Assembly (NCBI RefSeq): GCF_000378985.1
Contig: NZ_KB905370.1
Coordinates: 5,392,799 to 5,456,798, forward strand
Direction of reading: 5' to 3'
DNA length: 64,000 nucleotides
From: Ensifer sp. BR816
Lineage (GTDB): Bacteria > Pseudomonadota > Alphaproteobacteria > Rhizobiales > Rhizobiaceae
The position numbers and the translations under genes are program-made. The notes under the pieces are model-generated. The model ran no database searches. It saw only the letters and a program-made list of their open reading frames with translations, and was not told the origin of the DNA. Shown here piece after piece: positions 9,150 to 17,678 of the stretch; the stretch's first letter is position 1, and each line of letters starts with the position of its first letter.

Positions 9150-9541
9150 TTGTCCGAGGGCGGCAAACGGGCTTCTCGACAGGCTCGGCCGCCGGGGCCG
9201 CCGCAGCTTCCTCTCGTACATATGGGCGCCGTTTCTCTTCCAGACTTGTTAGTGTGTGTCCGGTCAGGCTACTCACGATGTCACCGTCTCTACACAACAT
9301 TGTTTACCGCTAAATTCGTGAAATCCTAAAAAAAAGTCGGCGAATGGCCGGGTTTTAGTTATGCTCCTATTGTCATGACGGATTCGCGAGAAGCGCCGGC
9401 ATGATGGGGTGACAGAGCGACGAGTCTTGCGGAATGGCGTCCTCGATCCTTGTAGAGGCGCCGATCGATCGGTCCCGAACTGATGTGCGGATGTCGTCGT
9501 GAGCTGCTGCTTCGGCATCCGTTTACAGTGCCGGTTAAGAA
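9150..9541. other. Long upstream region of prkA, no gene seen
   Basis: Between the tRNA terminator and the stress promoter I see no convincing coding frame on either strand. The only open frames (such as 9273-9578 on the minus strand) have non-natural composition. The stretch around 9290-9370 is AT-richer than its surroundings. It may carry further regulatory sites for prkA. Confidence 0.5.
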
Positions 9542-9566
9542 GGAACTTTGAAGTCAGCAAACCGTT
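9542..9566 (+). promoter_or_regulatory. EcfG (RpoE2-type general stress) promoter of prkA operon
   Basis: GGAAC (9542-9546), 16 bases, CGTT (9563-9566): an exact match to the alphaproteobacterial EcfG/RpoE2 consensus (GGAAC, 16-17 bases, CGTT). It sits 68 bases before the prkA ATG on the right strand, so the 5' leader would be about 55-60 bases. Confidence 0.7.
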
Positions 9567-9633
9567 CACTTGAAGCAATAGCCGACAGGCAGCGATCCCG
9601 GTTCAACCAAGCGGCTTGCCGCGGGAGAGCACG

Positions 9634-11583
9634 ATGCAAAGGAGTGAATCTGACGTCTTCGACCTCTTTTCGGAGATCTATTCGAGTGCAGCGCAAGAAG
9701 AGATAAGTCTACAGGAATATCTCCTCGCATGTCGCGACGACAAGAGTATGTACGCCACCGCGCAGGAGCGGATGGTGGATGCCATCGGAGAACCGATCCT
9801 CGTCGATACCAGCGCTGACGAGCGCCTCGGCCGAATCTTCGCCAACCGAACCATCAAGATCTATCCGGCCTTCTCCGATTTCTTCGGCATGGAAGACACG
9901 ATCGAGCGGATCGTCGGTTACTTCCGCTACGCTGCTCAGGGCCTCGAAGAGCGCAAGCAGATACTCTACCTCCTTGGGCCCGTCGGCGGCGGCAAGTCGT
10001 CGCTTGCGGAACGGCTGAAGAAGCTCATGGAACAGCGGCCGATCTATACACTGATGGTCGACGGCAAGATCAGCCCGGTCTTCGAGTCTCCGCTGGGCCT
10101 GTTTCATCCCGAGCGCATGGCCGACCTGTTGGAAGACAAGTACGGCATTGCAAGGCGAAGGCTGACCGGCCTGATTTCGCCCTGGGCGGCAAAGCGGCTC
10201 GACGAGGTCGGCGGCGACATATCGAAATTCAGTGTCGTCAAGCTGACGCCGTCGCGGCTGCGTCAGGTGGCCATTGCCAAGACGGAACCCGGCGACGAAA
10301 ACAACCAGGACGTCTCTTCGCTGGTCGGCAAGGTCGATATCCGCCAACTCGAGAACTACAGCCAGGCGGATCCGGATGCCTATTCCTATAGCGGCGGTCT
10401 GAACCGGACCACACAGGGGCTGCTCGAATTCGTCGAGATGTTCAAGGCCCCGATCAAGGTCCTCCACCCGCTTCTGACTGCGACCCAGGAAGGCAGCTAC
10501 AACGGTACGGAGAACTTCGGTGCCTTCCCGTATCAGGGTACGATCCTGGCGCATTCGAACGAATCGGAATGGCTCCAGTTCAAGAACAACCGAAACAACG
10601 AAGCGTTCCTCGACCGCATCCTCGTCGTCAAGGTTCCCTATTGCCTGCGCGTCACCGAGGAGAAGATGATCTATGAGAAGCTTCTCCGCGAAAGCGAGCT
10701 GTTCAACAATCCCTGCTCGCCGGAAGTGCTGGAAATCCTCAGCCGCTTTACGGTCTCCACAAGGCTCGTCCCCCACGAAAACTCGTCGCTCTACACGAAG
10801 ATGCGTGTCTATGACGGCGAGAACCTCAAGGATGTCGATCCGAAGGCACGATCGGTTCAGGAGTATCGTGACGCCGCCGGCGTCGACGAAGGCATGACGG
10901 GCGTCAGCACGCGCTTCGCCTTCAAGGTTCTGTCGGAGACCTTCAACTACGATACGAAGGAGGTCGCCGCCGATCCGGTTCACCTGATGTACATCATAGA
11001 ACAGGCCATCAAGCGCGAGCAGTTCGCCAAGGAAACCGAAGCCGCCTATCTCGACTTCATCAAGTCGGAGCTCGCCAGCCGCTATGCGGAGTTCATCGGC
11101 CACGAGATCCAGAAAGCCTATCTGGAATCCTACAGCGAATACGGCCAGAACCTCTTCGACCGCTACATCGCCTATGCCGACGCATGGCTTGAAGACCAGG
11201 ACTTCAAGGATCCCGATACGGGTCAGATCCTCAACCGCAAGATCCTCGACAGCGAGCTGTCGCAGATCGAGAAGCCGGCGGGCATCGCCAACCCGAAGGA
11301 CTTCCGCAACGAGGTCGTCAAGTTCACGCTGCGGGCCCGTGCCAAGAATCACGGCCGCAACCCGTCCTGGACGAGCTACGAAAAGCTCAGGGAAGTCATC
11401 GAGAAACGCATGTTCGGTCAGGTCGAGGACCTGCTGCCGGTTATCAGCTTCGGTTCCAAGAAGGACAGCGCGACCGAGAAGCAGCATGTCGAATTCGTCC
11501 AGCGCATGAAGGAGCGCGGATACACCGAACGGCAGGTGCGTCGATTGGTCGACTGGTACATGCGGGTGAACAAAGCAGGTTAA
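9634..11583 (+). CDS. prkA: PrkA-type AAA/serine protein kinase (YeaG)
   Basis: A 649-residue cytoplasmic kinase. The N-terminal PrkA AAA domain has a Walker A motif GPVGGGKSS (about residues 115-123), and the C-terminal half is the PrkA C-terminal domain. In Bacillus it acts in sporulation and in enterobacteria (YeaG) in nitrogen-starvation and stationary-phase survival. The ATG at 9634 follows GGGAGAG and is preferred over an upstream TTG at 9616. First gene of prkA-yeaH-spoVR, with gaps of 25 and 12 bases to the next genes, behind an EcfG promoter match, which suggests general-stress control. Confidence 0.93.
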   Translation: MQRSESDVFDLFSEIYSSAAQEEISLQEYLLACRDDKSMYATAQERMVDAIGEPILVDTSADERLGRIFANRTIKIYPAFSDFFGMEDTIERIVGYFRYAAQGLEERKQILYLLGPVGGGKSSLAERLKKLMEQRPIYTLMVDGKISPVFESPLGLFHPERMADLLEDKYGIARRRLTGLISPWAAKRLDEVGGDISKFSVVKLTPSRLRQVAIAKTEPGDENNQDVSSLVGKVDIRQLENYSQADPDAYSYSGGLNRTTQGLLEFVEMFKAPIKVLHPLLTATQEGSYNGTENFGAFPYQGTILAHSNESEWLQFKNNRNNEAFLDRILVVKVPYCLRVTEEKMIYEKLLRESELFNNPCSPEVLEILSRFTVSTRLVPHENSSLYTKMRVYDGENLKDVDPKARSVQEYRDAAGVDEGMTGVSTRFAFKVLSETFNYDTKEVAADPVHLMYIIEQAIKREQFAKETEAAYLDFIKSELASRYAEFIGHEIQKAYLESYSEYGQNLFDRYIAYADAWLEDQDFKDPDTGQILNRKILDSELSQIEKPAGIANPKDFRNEVVKFTLRARAKNHGRNPSWTSYEKLREVIEKRMFGQVEDLLPVISFGSKKDSATEKQHVEFVQRMKERGYTERQVRRLVDWYMRVNKAG

Positions 11584-11608
11584 GGGCGCGGTTAGCAGGG
11601 GGCAGCAT

Positions 11609-12925
11609 ATGCCGAACTTTATCGACCGCCGCCTTAACCCGAAGGACAAGAGTCTCGGTAACAGGCAACGCTTCCTGAAGCGTGCGCGCGAGGAACTGAA
11701 GCGGGCAATCAAGGAACAGGTCAAGTCGGGAAAGATTGCCGACGTCGACACTGATCACAATGTGTCGATGCCTGCCCGCGGCGTCAGCGAGCCGACGTTC
11801 CAGCCGGCCGGAAACTCCGGCGAACGGCAATATGTCCTGCCCGGCAATCGTGAGTTCGCGGCCGGGGACCGTCTTCCAAAACGATCCTCCGGCGGCGGTG
11901 CCACCGGCGCAGGGGCTGGAACCGGACAGAGCGAGGACGAATTTCAATTCGTCCTTTCGCGCGAGGAGGTTCTCGATCTCTTCTTCGAGGACCTGGAGCT
12001 TCCCGACATGGTCAAGCTCAACCTCAAGGAATCAGTCGCCTTCAAGCGGCGGCGCGCCGGCTTTGCCGCGACCGGCTCCCCCACGAACATCAATGTGGGC
12101 CGTACGATGCGCAACAGCTACGGCCGCCGCATCGCCCTGCACCGGCCGGGGCGAAAGGAAGTCGAAGCACTTGCGGAGGAGATCGCCCGGCTGGAGGCCA
12201 TGCCCAAGTCCGGTGAAAAGCACCAGCAGCGCCTCGATGAACTGCGCCAGACGCTGGATAAGCTGGAGCGCCGGCGCCGGCGCATTCCCTATGTCGATCC
12301 GGTCGATATCCGCTTCAATCGCTTCGAGCCGCAGCCGCTGCCGAATGCCAGCGCCGTGATGTTCTGCCTGATGGATGTCTCCGCTTCCATGGGCGAACGC
12401 GAGAAGGACCTGGCGAAGCGCTTCTTCGTGCTGCTGCACCTCTTTCTGAAGCGACGCTATGACAGGATCGACATCGTCTTCATTCGCCACACGGACGAGG
12501 CAGGCGAGGTGGACGAGAACACCTTCTTCTACAGCAAGCAGAGCGGGGGCACGATCGTCTCGACGGCGCTCGAGGAGATGCTCCGGGTCATTCGGGAGCG
12601 CTATCCGGCCCGCGAGTGGAATATCTATGCGGCCCAGGCCTCGGACGGCGAGAACATCTCCGGCGACTCGGAGCGTTGCGCGTCGCTGTTGCACGACGAA
12701 TTGATGCGGCTTTGCCAGTATTACGCCTATGTCGAGATCATCGATGAGCGCGAGACGGAAATTTTCGGTACCACCGACAACGGAACCTCGCTCTGGCGTG
12801 CCTATCGAACGGTCGATGGCGAGTGGCCGAATTTCCAGATGACCCGCATCGCCAAGCCGGCCGACATTTATCCCGTCTTCCGGAAGCTTTTCGGCAAACA
12901 GCCGGCAGTGCAAGTGCGTAAGTGA
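11609..12925 (+). CDS. YeaH/YhbH family protein (DUF444)
   Basis: A 438-residue DUF444 protein. The C-terminal half resembles a von Willebrand A-type fold, with a MIDAS-like DVSASMGERE motif. The N-terminal third is basic and low in complexity with a Gly/Ala-rich linker (SGGGATGAGAG). In enterobacteria the homologue is made with the YeaG kinase under stress and nitrogen starvation; its biochemical role is unknown. It sits between prkA and spoVR in the same order as in many proteobacteria, which supports a shared pathway, possibly kinase, substrate or adaptor, and effector (inference). Confidence 0.92.
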   Translation: MPNFIDRRLNPKDKSLGNRQRFLKRAREELKRAIKEQVKSGKIADVDTDHNVSMPARGVSEPTFQPAGNSGERQYVLPGNREFAAGDRLPKRSSGGGATGAGAGTGQSEDEFQFVLSREEVLDLFFEDLELPDMVKLNLKESVAFKRRRAGFAATGSPTNINVGRTMRNSYGRRIALHRPGRKEVEALAEEIARLEAMPKSGEKHQQRLDELRQTLDKLERRRRRIPYVDPVDIRFNRFEPQPLPNASAVMFCLMDVSASMGEREKDLAKRFFVLLHLFLKRRYDRIDIVFIRHTDEAGEVDENTFFYSKQSGGTIVSTALEEMLRVIRERYPAREWNIYAAQASDGENISGDSERCASLLHDELMRLCQYYAYVEIIDERETEIFGTTDNGTSLWRAYRTVDGEWPNFQMTRIAKPADIYPVFRKLFGKQPAVQVRK

Positions 12926-12937
12926 GAGGCGACCGGG

Positions 12938-14488
12938 ATGGCAAAAAAGGGTGCGGCTACAAACCTGCTGTTTCAGGGCTCCGACTGGAATTTCGAGACG
13001 CTCTCGCGCACCTACGACGCGATCGAGACCGTCGCGCTCGAGGACCTCGGGCTGGACGTCTATCCCAATCAGCTCGAGATCATCTCTTCCGAGCAGATGC
13101 TCGACGCCTATTCTTCCGTCGGCATGCCGCTGATGTACCAGCACTGGTCCTTCGGCAAGCGATTCGTCTTCGAGGACAACCTGTATCGCAAGGGCAGACG
13201 CGGACTTGCCTACGAGTTGGTCATCAACTCCAATCCCTGCATCACCTATCTGATGGAGGAAAACACCATGGCCATGCAGGCCCTGGTGACGGCGCACGCG
13301 GCCTTTGGCCACAACCATTTCTTCAAGAACAACTACCTCTTCCGGCAATGGACCGACGCCAGCGCCATTCTGAGCTACATGGAGTTCGCCAAGAAATACA
13401 TTACCAAATGCGAGGAGCGCTACGGGACCACGGCCGTGGAGGCCATTCTCGATTCCGCCCATGCCCTGATGGACCAGGGCGTCTTCCGCTACCGGCGGCC
13501 GCCGAGGCTGTCGTCGGAAAAGGAGCGGGAGCGGATGCGCGAAAGACTCGAATACGAGGAGCAGACCTATAGCGACCTGTGGCGGACGCTTCCGCAGGCG
13601 AGCGAGAGCAGTGATCCGGACGCCCTCGAACGGGACGTCTCGGAGCGCAAGAAGGCCCTCAACCTGCCGGAGGAGAACCTTCTTTATTTCCTGGAGAAGA
13701 CCAGCTTGATCCTTGAGCCCTGGCAGCGGGAAATCCTGAGGATCGTCCGTGTCATCGCTCAATACTTCTACCCGCAGCGGCAGACCAAGGTGATGAACGA
13801 GGGATGCGCGACCTTCGTTCACTACACCATCATGAACACGCTTTTCGATCAGGGGAGAATAACCGAGGGCTCGATCCTGGAGATGCTTCAGAGCCATACG
13901 AACGTGGTCTTCCAACCGTCTTTCGACGACCCGCGCTTTCCCGGGATCAACCCTTATGCGCTCGGCTTCGCCATGATGCAGGACATCGAGCGGATCTGCG
14001 TCGACCCGACTGGCGAGGACCGGGACTGGTTTCCCGAGATCGCCGGCAGCGGCAACTGGCGCGAGACGTTGCTGGACGCCTGGGCGAACCACCGGGACGA
14101 GTCCTTCATCTTGCAGTATCTGAGCCCAGCGCTGATACGCAAGTTCAGGCTGTTCCTGCTGTCGGATGAGGCGGACGAGAAATACTGCGAGGTCGCCTCG
14201 ATCCACAACGAGCGCGGCTATGAGGCCATCCGTACGGCCCTCGCACGCAGCTACGACATCGGCGCCAATCAGCCGGATATTCAGGTCATGGATGTCGACC
14301 TCCTGGGCGATCGCCACCTGCGGCTGCAGCACAACGTGAAGAGCGGCATACTTCTCGATGAGGCCAGCCGCGACGCCACGCTCCGCCATGTTCGTCATTT
14401 GTGGGGGTACGAAGTCAGCCTCGCCGGCGTCGAGGCTGAAACGGGCGACACACTCTATGAGTGCTCGACGGCGGAAATAGAAGAATGA
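12938..14488 (+). CDS. spoVR: SpoVR family protein (YcgB)
   Basis: A 516-residue SpoVR family protein. Family features include LLFQGSDWNFETL near the N-terminus, MYQHWSFGKRF, the NPCITYLMEENT block, and MNEGCATFVHYTIMN with nearby His/Glu residues. In Bacillus SpoVR affects spore cortex formation, and in Gram-negatives it accompanies PrkA and YeaH in stress operons; the activity is unknown. It begins 12 bases after yeaH, with GGGATGGC closely ahead of the chosen ATG. Last gene of the operon. Confidence 0.92.
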   Translation: MAKKGAATNLLFQGSDWNFETLSRTYDAIETVALEDLGLDVYPNQLEIISSEQMLDAYSSVGMPLMYQHWSFGKRFVFEDNLYRKGRRGLAYELVINSNPCITYLMEENTMAMQALVTAHAAFGHNHFFKNNYLFRQWTDASAILSYMEFAKKYITKCEERYGTTAVEAILDSAHALMDQGVFRYRRPPRLSSEKERERMRERLEYEEQTYSDLWRTLPQASESSDPDALERDVSERKKALNLPEENLLYFLEKTSLILEPWQREILRIVRVIAQYFYPQRQTKVMNEGCATFVHYTIMNTLFDQGRITEGSILEMLQSHTNVVFQPSFDDPRFPGINPYALGFAMMQDIERICVDPTGEDRDWFPEIAGSGNWRETLLDAWANHRDESFILQYLSPALIRKFRLFLLSDEADEKYCEVASIHNERGYEAIRTALARSYDIGANQPDIQVMDVDLLGDRHLRLQHNVKSGILLDEASRDATLRHVRHLWGYEVSLAGVEAETGDTLYECSTAEIEE

Positions 14489-14554
14489 GGCAGCCCGCGC
14501 CCGCGGCGCGGAGTGCTGGATGTTCCCGATTCTAGCAGCTGTTCAGCGGTCCCG

Positions 14555-14923
14555 TCACTTCTCCGTCCCGTTGGGTGCAACCTGCTGCGTTTCTCCGCCG
14601 GTTCCGGTTTGCGCGGTAGGGTCCCGGTCGGTCGGGGCGGGGATGGCGGGAGCCGACTGATTCTGATCGACGCTGCCGGTTTGCTCGGTCGACGGGCCGG
14701 GCTGCATCTGCTCCGTTTCCGCTGTGCGATCGCTGTCTATGCTTTCGCCCCAGATTTCGACGGCGCCCCAGACAACGAAGGCCAGAAGCAGCCCGCCGAC
14801 GAGCACGGCCAGAACTGCTGAACCGTTGCGGCCCTGCTTCGCCTCCTCAGCCGAAAAGGTCCGTCTCTCGGCGCCGTGTGTCGCGCTTGCCGGATCGCCG
14901 CGTTCGTCGAGATATTTGGCCAT
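14555..14923 (-). CDS. Hypothetical single-pass membrane protein
   Basis: A 122-residue protein with a charged N-terminal segment (MAKYLDERGDPA), one membrane helix at about residues 35-59 (AVLAVLVGGLLLAFVVWGAVEIW) and a Gln/Pro/Thr-rich low-complexity tail, probably periplasmic. The start at 14923 is followed by normal rhizobial codon use; seven upstream codons to 14944 are unlikely. No known family recognised. A RIME-like repeat lies immediately upstream. Confidence 0.65.
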   Translation of the reverse strand: MAKYLDERGDPASATHGAERRTFSAEEAKQGRNGSAVLAVLVGGLLLAFVVWGAVEIWGESIDSDRTAETEQMQPGPSTEQTGSVDQNQSAPAIPAPTDRDPTAQTGTGGETQQVAPNGTEK

Positions 14924-14939
14924 GGCATCGTCTCCTTGG

Positions 14940-15042
14940 CGCATCGGCCCGAAAATCGGAATCGATTTTCGGAAAGCACGATGCGTAGGTTCAAAGTGTT
15001 ACAGCGTCCTTGGCGCGTCTGAAAAGACGCGCGGCGCTGTAA
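14940..15042 (-). repeat. RIME-like intergenic palindromic repeat, copy 1
   Basis: About 103 bases made of two inverted repeats: CGCATCG (14940-14946) pairs with CGATGCG (14979-14985), and a second palindrome spans 15000-15042 with GCGCGTCTgaaaAGACGCGC at its core. The join contains TTCAAAGTG, the reverse complement of the CACTTTGAA found in the other copies. It lies between two minus-strand small genes. Confidence 0.85.
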
Positions 15043-15090
15043 GGTTTGTCCTTGGAGAACGGGCTTGGCATCGCAATGTTCCGAGAGGGC

Positions 15091-15348
15091 TCATTCGCCC
15101 AAGGAATCGACCATGCTGCGGCGGATGAGCTTGTAGGTGCGGTCGGGCTGAACCTCGTAGGTTTCGTAGACCGTCCTGCCTTCATGCAGGAACCGATTCT
15201 GGATCTTCGTGCCGGGGGCGGCCTGCGTCTTCCGGGACGAGGCGGTTTCTCCATAGGTGAGACTTCCGGGGAGCGGCTCGAGGTCGGGCTTCGCCGTGCA
15301 TCCGGCGAGGGTTAAGGTGCAAAGGAGGGTGAGGCGCAGAAGTTTCAT
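15091..15348 (-). CDS. Small putative lipoprotein
   Basis: An 85-residue protein with a lipoprotein signal: basic MKLLR start, hydrophobic stretch and the lipobox LAGC with Cys at residue 17. The mature part (about 69 residues) is rich in charged residues and lacks recognised domains. Probably an outer-membrane or periplasmic lipoprotein. Function unknown. Confidence 0.7.
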   Translation of the reverse strand: MKLLRLTLLCTLTLAGCTAKPDLEPLPGSLTYGETASSRKTQAAPGTKIQNRFLHEGRTVYETYEVQPDRTYKLIRRSMVDSLGE

Positions 15349-15483
15349 CGCATGTCCTTCGGTGTCATTCCGGAACGGCCGAGTCCGGCTCAGTTGTGTC
15401 CGCCTCGCGAGACCGCCGCGGGCCTTCCGAGAGTGGTGCGACCCTATTGAACTGGAAACCGCCGCGCAACCTTGAGGCGTCGG

Positions 15484-15975
15484 TCAGGTCAGCTTTTCAA
15501 ACCGTTTGACCGCCCGTTCGCGCTTCAGTCTCGACAGTCGACGGATCCAGAAGATGCCGTCGAGCTGGTCGATCTCGTGTTGAAGGCAGACAGCCATCAA
15601 TCCGCTTGCCTCTTCCTCAAGCGTCTCGCCCGAGATCGTCTGGTAGCGAACACGAATTCTGCTCGGTCGCTCCACCTCTTCCGAGATGCCGGGCATCGAG
15701 ATGCTGCCTTCGCTATGGCGCGCCGTCTCCGCCGAGCGCCAGACGATCTCGGGATTGACGAAGGCCCGTGGGCCGGCCCGGCGGTCGAGCTCGATCACCG
15801 TCAGACGGTATAGGACACCGACATGCGGCGCCGTGATGCCGATTCCGGGCGCAGCCCGCATCGTCTCCGTGAGGTCGTCGACGAGACTGTGCAGATCATC
15901 GTCGAAGCGACTGACCCTTTCGGCGCTCCTGCCGAGCATAGGATTTGGAAACCGGATGATTGGTCGAACGGCCAT
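15484..15975 (-). CDS. Peptide deformylase-like protein lacking canonical metal ligands
   Basis: A 163-residue protein of the polypeptide deformylase family by overall sequence, for example the N-terminal RFPNPMLGRSAE and the C-terminal QLDGIFWIRRLSRLKRERA. Genuine deformylases bind Fe or Zn through the Cys of EGCLS and the two His of HExxH, with a Gln in motif 1. Here motif 1 ends in His51 (GIGITAPH), motif 2 is EGSIS with Ser91 in place of Cys, and motif 3 is HEIDQ with Gln137 in place of the second His. The protein is full length and otherwise well conserved, so it is not an obvious pseudogene; loss or change of activity is inferred. Confidence 0.88.
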   Translation of the reverse strand: MAVRPIIRFPNPMLGRSAERVSRFDDDLHSLVDDLTETMRAAPGIGITAPHVGVLYRLTVIELDRRAGPRAFVNPEIVWRSAETARHSEGSISMPGISEEVERPSRIRVRYQTISGETLEEEASGLMAVCLQHEIDQLDGIFWIRRLSRLKRERAVKRFEKLT

Positions 15976-16080
15976 GCGGATGCTCTCTGCTGAGTGGTCC
16001 TTCTTGTCGCTCCCGGGCGATGCTGGAAGGCCTTACTCGTTTCACTTTTTTCATGTGCCTTTGCAACAGCTTGGAGAAAA

Positions 16081-16110
16081 GGTCCACGGATCGGCGTCGA
16101 TCTGTGGACC
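16081..16110 (+). promoter_or_regulatory. 13-bp stem-loop in the mgtE leader region
   Basis: A 30-base hairpin: 13 paired positions (one G-U) closing a four-base GCGT loop at 16094-16097, about 80 bases before the mgtE ATG. No T tract follows, so it is not a simple terminator. It could be a leader structure or a protein-binding palindrome. Confidence 0.5.
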
Positions 16111-16191
16111 TCGACGGAGCTTTGCGCTAGCAGGGCAATGGGCCGTTTATAGTGCAGGTTCGGGCGGCCTATTCTTTTGGAGGGCGGGTCC

Positions 16192-17613
16192 ATGAGCGAT
16201 ACAGGCGACGGCGACCGCGGTTCCGAGGAAATCGCTGCCTTTGAAGGTTCGGATATTTACGCCGACGATGGTTCGGTGCGTTCGGATTTCCTGATGCACG
16301 TCGGTGCCGCGATTGCCGATCGCGACACGATCTATCTTCGCAAGCACGTCGCCGGCCTGCACTCGTCCGAATTGGGCGATCTCATCGCGGCAATCCAACC
16401 GGAACAGCGCCTGGCGCTTGTCTCGCTGCTTGGCAAGGAGTTCGACCTTGCGGCGCTGACCGAGGTCGACGAGGCGATCCGCCTCGATATCGTCGAGCAT
16501 ATGCCGAACGAGCAGATCGCCGAGGCGATCGGCGAAATGGATTCCGACGATGCGGTCTACATTCTCGAAGACCTCGACGAGGAGGACCAGGAGGAAATCC
16601 TCGCCAAGCTGTCCTTCACCGAACGCGTCCGTCTACGCCGCTCGCTCGACTATCCGGAAAGCACCGCCGGCCGGCGGATGCAGACCGAGTTCGTGGCCGT
16701 GCCGCCTTTCTGGACGGTTGGTCAGACGATCGACTACATGCGCGAGGAGGAAGATCTCCCCGACAGCTTCACGCAGATCTTCGTGATCGACCCCACCTTC
16801 AAACTGCTCGGCACCGTCGATCTGGATCGTGTGCTGCGCACCAAGCGATCTGTGAAGATCGATGCGATCATGCGCGACACCAGTCACTCGGTCCCGGCCG
16901 AAATGGATCAGGAGGAGGCGGCCCAGCTTTTCGAGCAGTACGATCTCTTGTCGGCAGCCGTTGTCGACGACAACGGGCGCCTGGTCGGGGTCCTGACGAT
17001 CGACGACGTCGTGGACGTCATTCAGGAGGAGGCCGAGGAAGACCTGCTGCGCCTGAGCGGCGTTGGCGACGAGGAACTGTCGGACTCCGTTACCGAGGCA
17101 TCCCGCTCACGCGTTCCCTGGCTGCTCGTCAATTCGATGACCGCCTGCATCTCCGCCTCGGTCATCGGCCTCTTCGATGCCACGATCCAGCAGATCGTTG
17201 CGCTCGCCATCCTCATGCCGATCGTCGCCGGCATGGGCGGCAATGCCGGATCGCAGACGATGACCGTGACGGTGCGCGCCCTCGCGACCCGCGGGCTCGA
17301 TATCCACAACGCGCCACGGATCATCCGGCGCGAAGCCGGCGTCGGCCTGCTGAATGGGATGATTTTCGGCAGCCTCATCGGTCTCGTGGCGGGCCTCTGG
17401 TTTCAGGACCCGAATATCGGCGGCATTATCGCAACCGCGATGTTGATCAACATGATGGCAGCGGCGCTCGCCGGCATCCTGATCCCGCTTCTGCTGGACA
17501 AATCCGGCGCCGATCCGGCTGTCTCCTCCGCTGTCTTCGTGACGGCGGTCACCGATGTCACCGGCTTCTTCAGCTTCCTCGGTATCGCCACCTGGTGGTT
17601 CCATGTCACATAA
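16192..17613 (+). CDS. mgtE: MgtE-type magnesium transporter
   Basis: A 473-residue Mg2+ channel/transporter. Order: cytoplasmic N domain (about residues 35-140), a pair of CBS domains (about 150-270) that sense Mg2+ in the family, then five membrane helices from about residue 300. The pore region contains PIVAGMGGNAGSQTMT, the family signature. The ATG at 16192 has a good GGAGGGCGG site; a TTG at 16177 is in frame but lies within that ribosome site. Divergent from the deformylase-like gene. Confidence 0.95.
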   Translation: MSDTGDGDRGSEEIAAFEGSDIYADDGSVRSDFLMHVGAAIADRDTIYLRKHVAGLHSSELGDLIAAIQPEQRLALVSLLGKEFDLAALTEVDEAIRLDIVEHMPNEQIAEAIGEMDSDDAVYILEDLDEEDQEEILAKLSFTERVRLRRSLDYPESTAGRRMQTEFVAVPPFWTVGQTIDYMREEEDLPDSFTQIFVIDPTFKLLGTVDLDRVLRTKRSVKIDAIMRDTSHSVPAEMDQEEAAQLFEQYDLLSAAVVDDNGRLVGVLTIDDVVDVIQEEAEEDLLRLSGVGDEELSDSVTEASRSRVPWLLVNSMTACISASVIGLFDATIQQIVALAILMPIVAGMGGNAGSQTMTVTVRALATRGLDIHNAPRIIRREAGVGLLNGMIFGSLIGLVAGLWFQDPNIGGIIATAMLINMMAAALAGILIPLLLDKSGADPAVSSAVFVTAVTDVTGFFSFLGIATWWFHVT

Positions 17614-17622
17614 GGCGCGTGT

Positions 17623-17644
17623 TTGACTTTTACGTCAAAGTCAA
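17623..17644. promoter_or_regulatory. Palindromic operator upstream of merR
   Basis: TTGACTTT (17623-17630) and AAAGTCAA (17637-17644) form a perfect 8-base inverted repeat with a 6-base spacer; a second, overlapping symmetry is TTGAC (17623-17627) with GTCAA (17634-17638). It lies 35 bases before the merR start and directly after mgtE. MerR regulators of the LiuR type bind similar TTGAC/GTCAA palindromes, so autoregulation is likely (inference). Confidence 0.6.
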
Positions 17645-17678
17645 TGATAGTGAGCCTGCAATTTGATGGAATGGCGGC

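Noticed and set aside
9709..11751. 680-codon open frame on the minus strand
   Set aside because: Antisense shadow of prkA with no family resemblance.
12032..14398. 788-codon open frame on the minus strand
   Set aside because: It is antisense to yeaH and spoVR, which match known families end to end; GC-rich codon bias creates long antisense frames.
16081..16191. Known M-box or other Mg riboswitch before mgtE
   Set aside because: I see one hairpin but none of the conserved multi-helix M-box sequence, so no riboswitch class is called.
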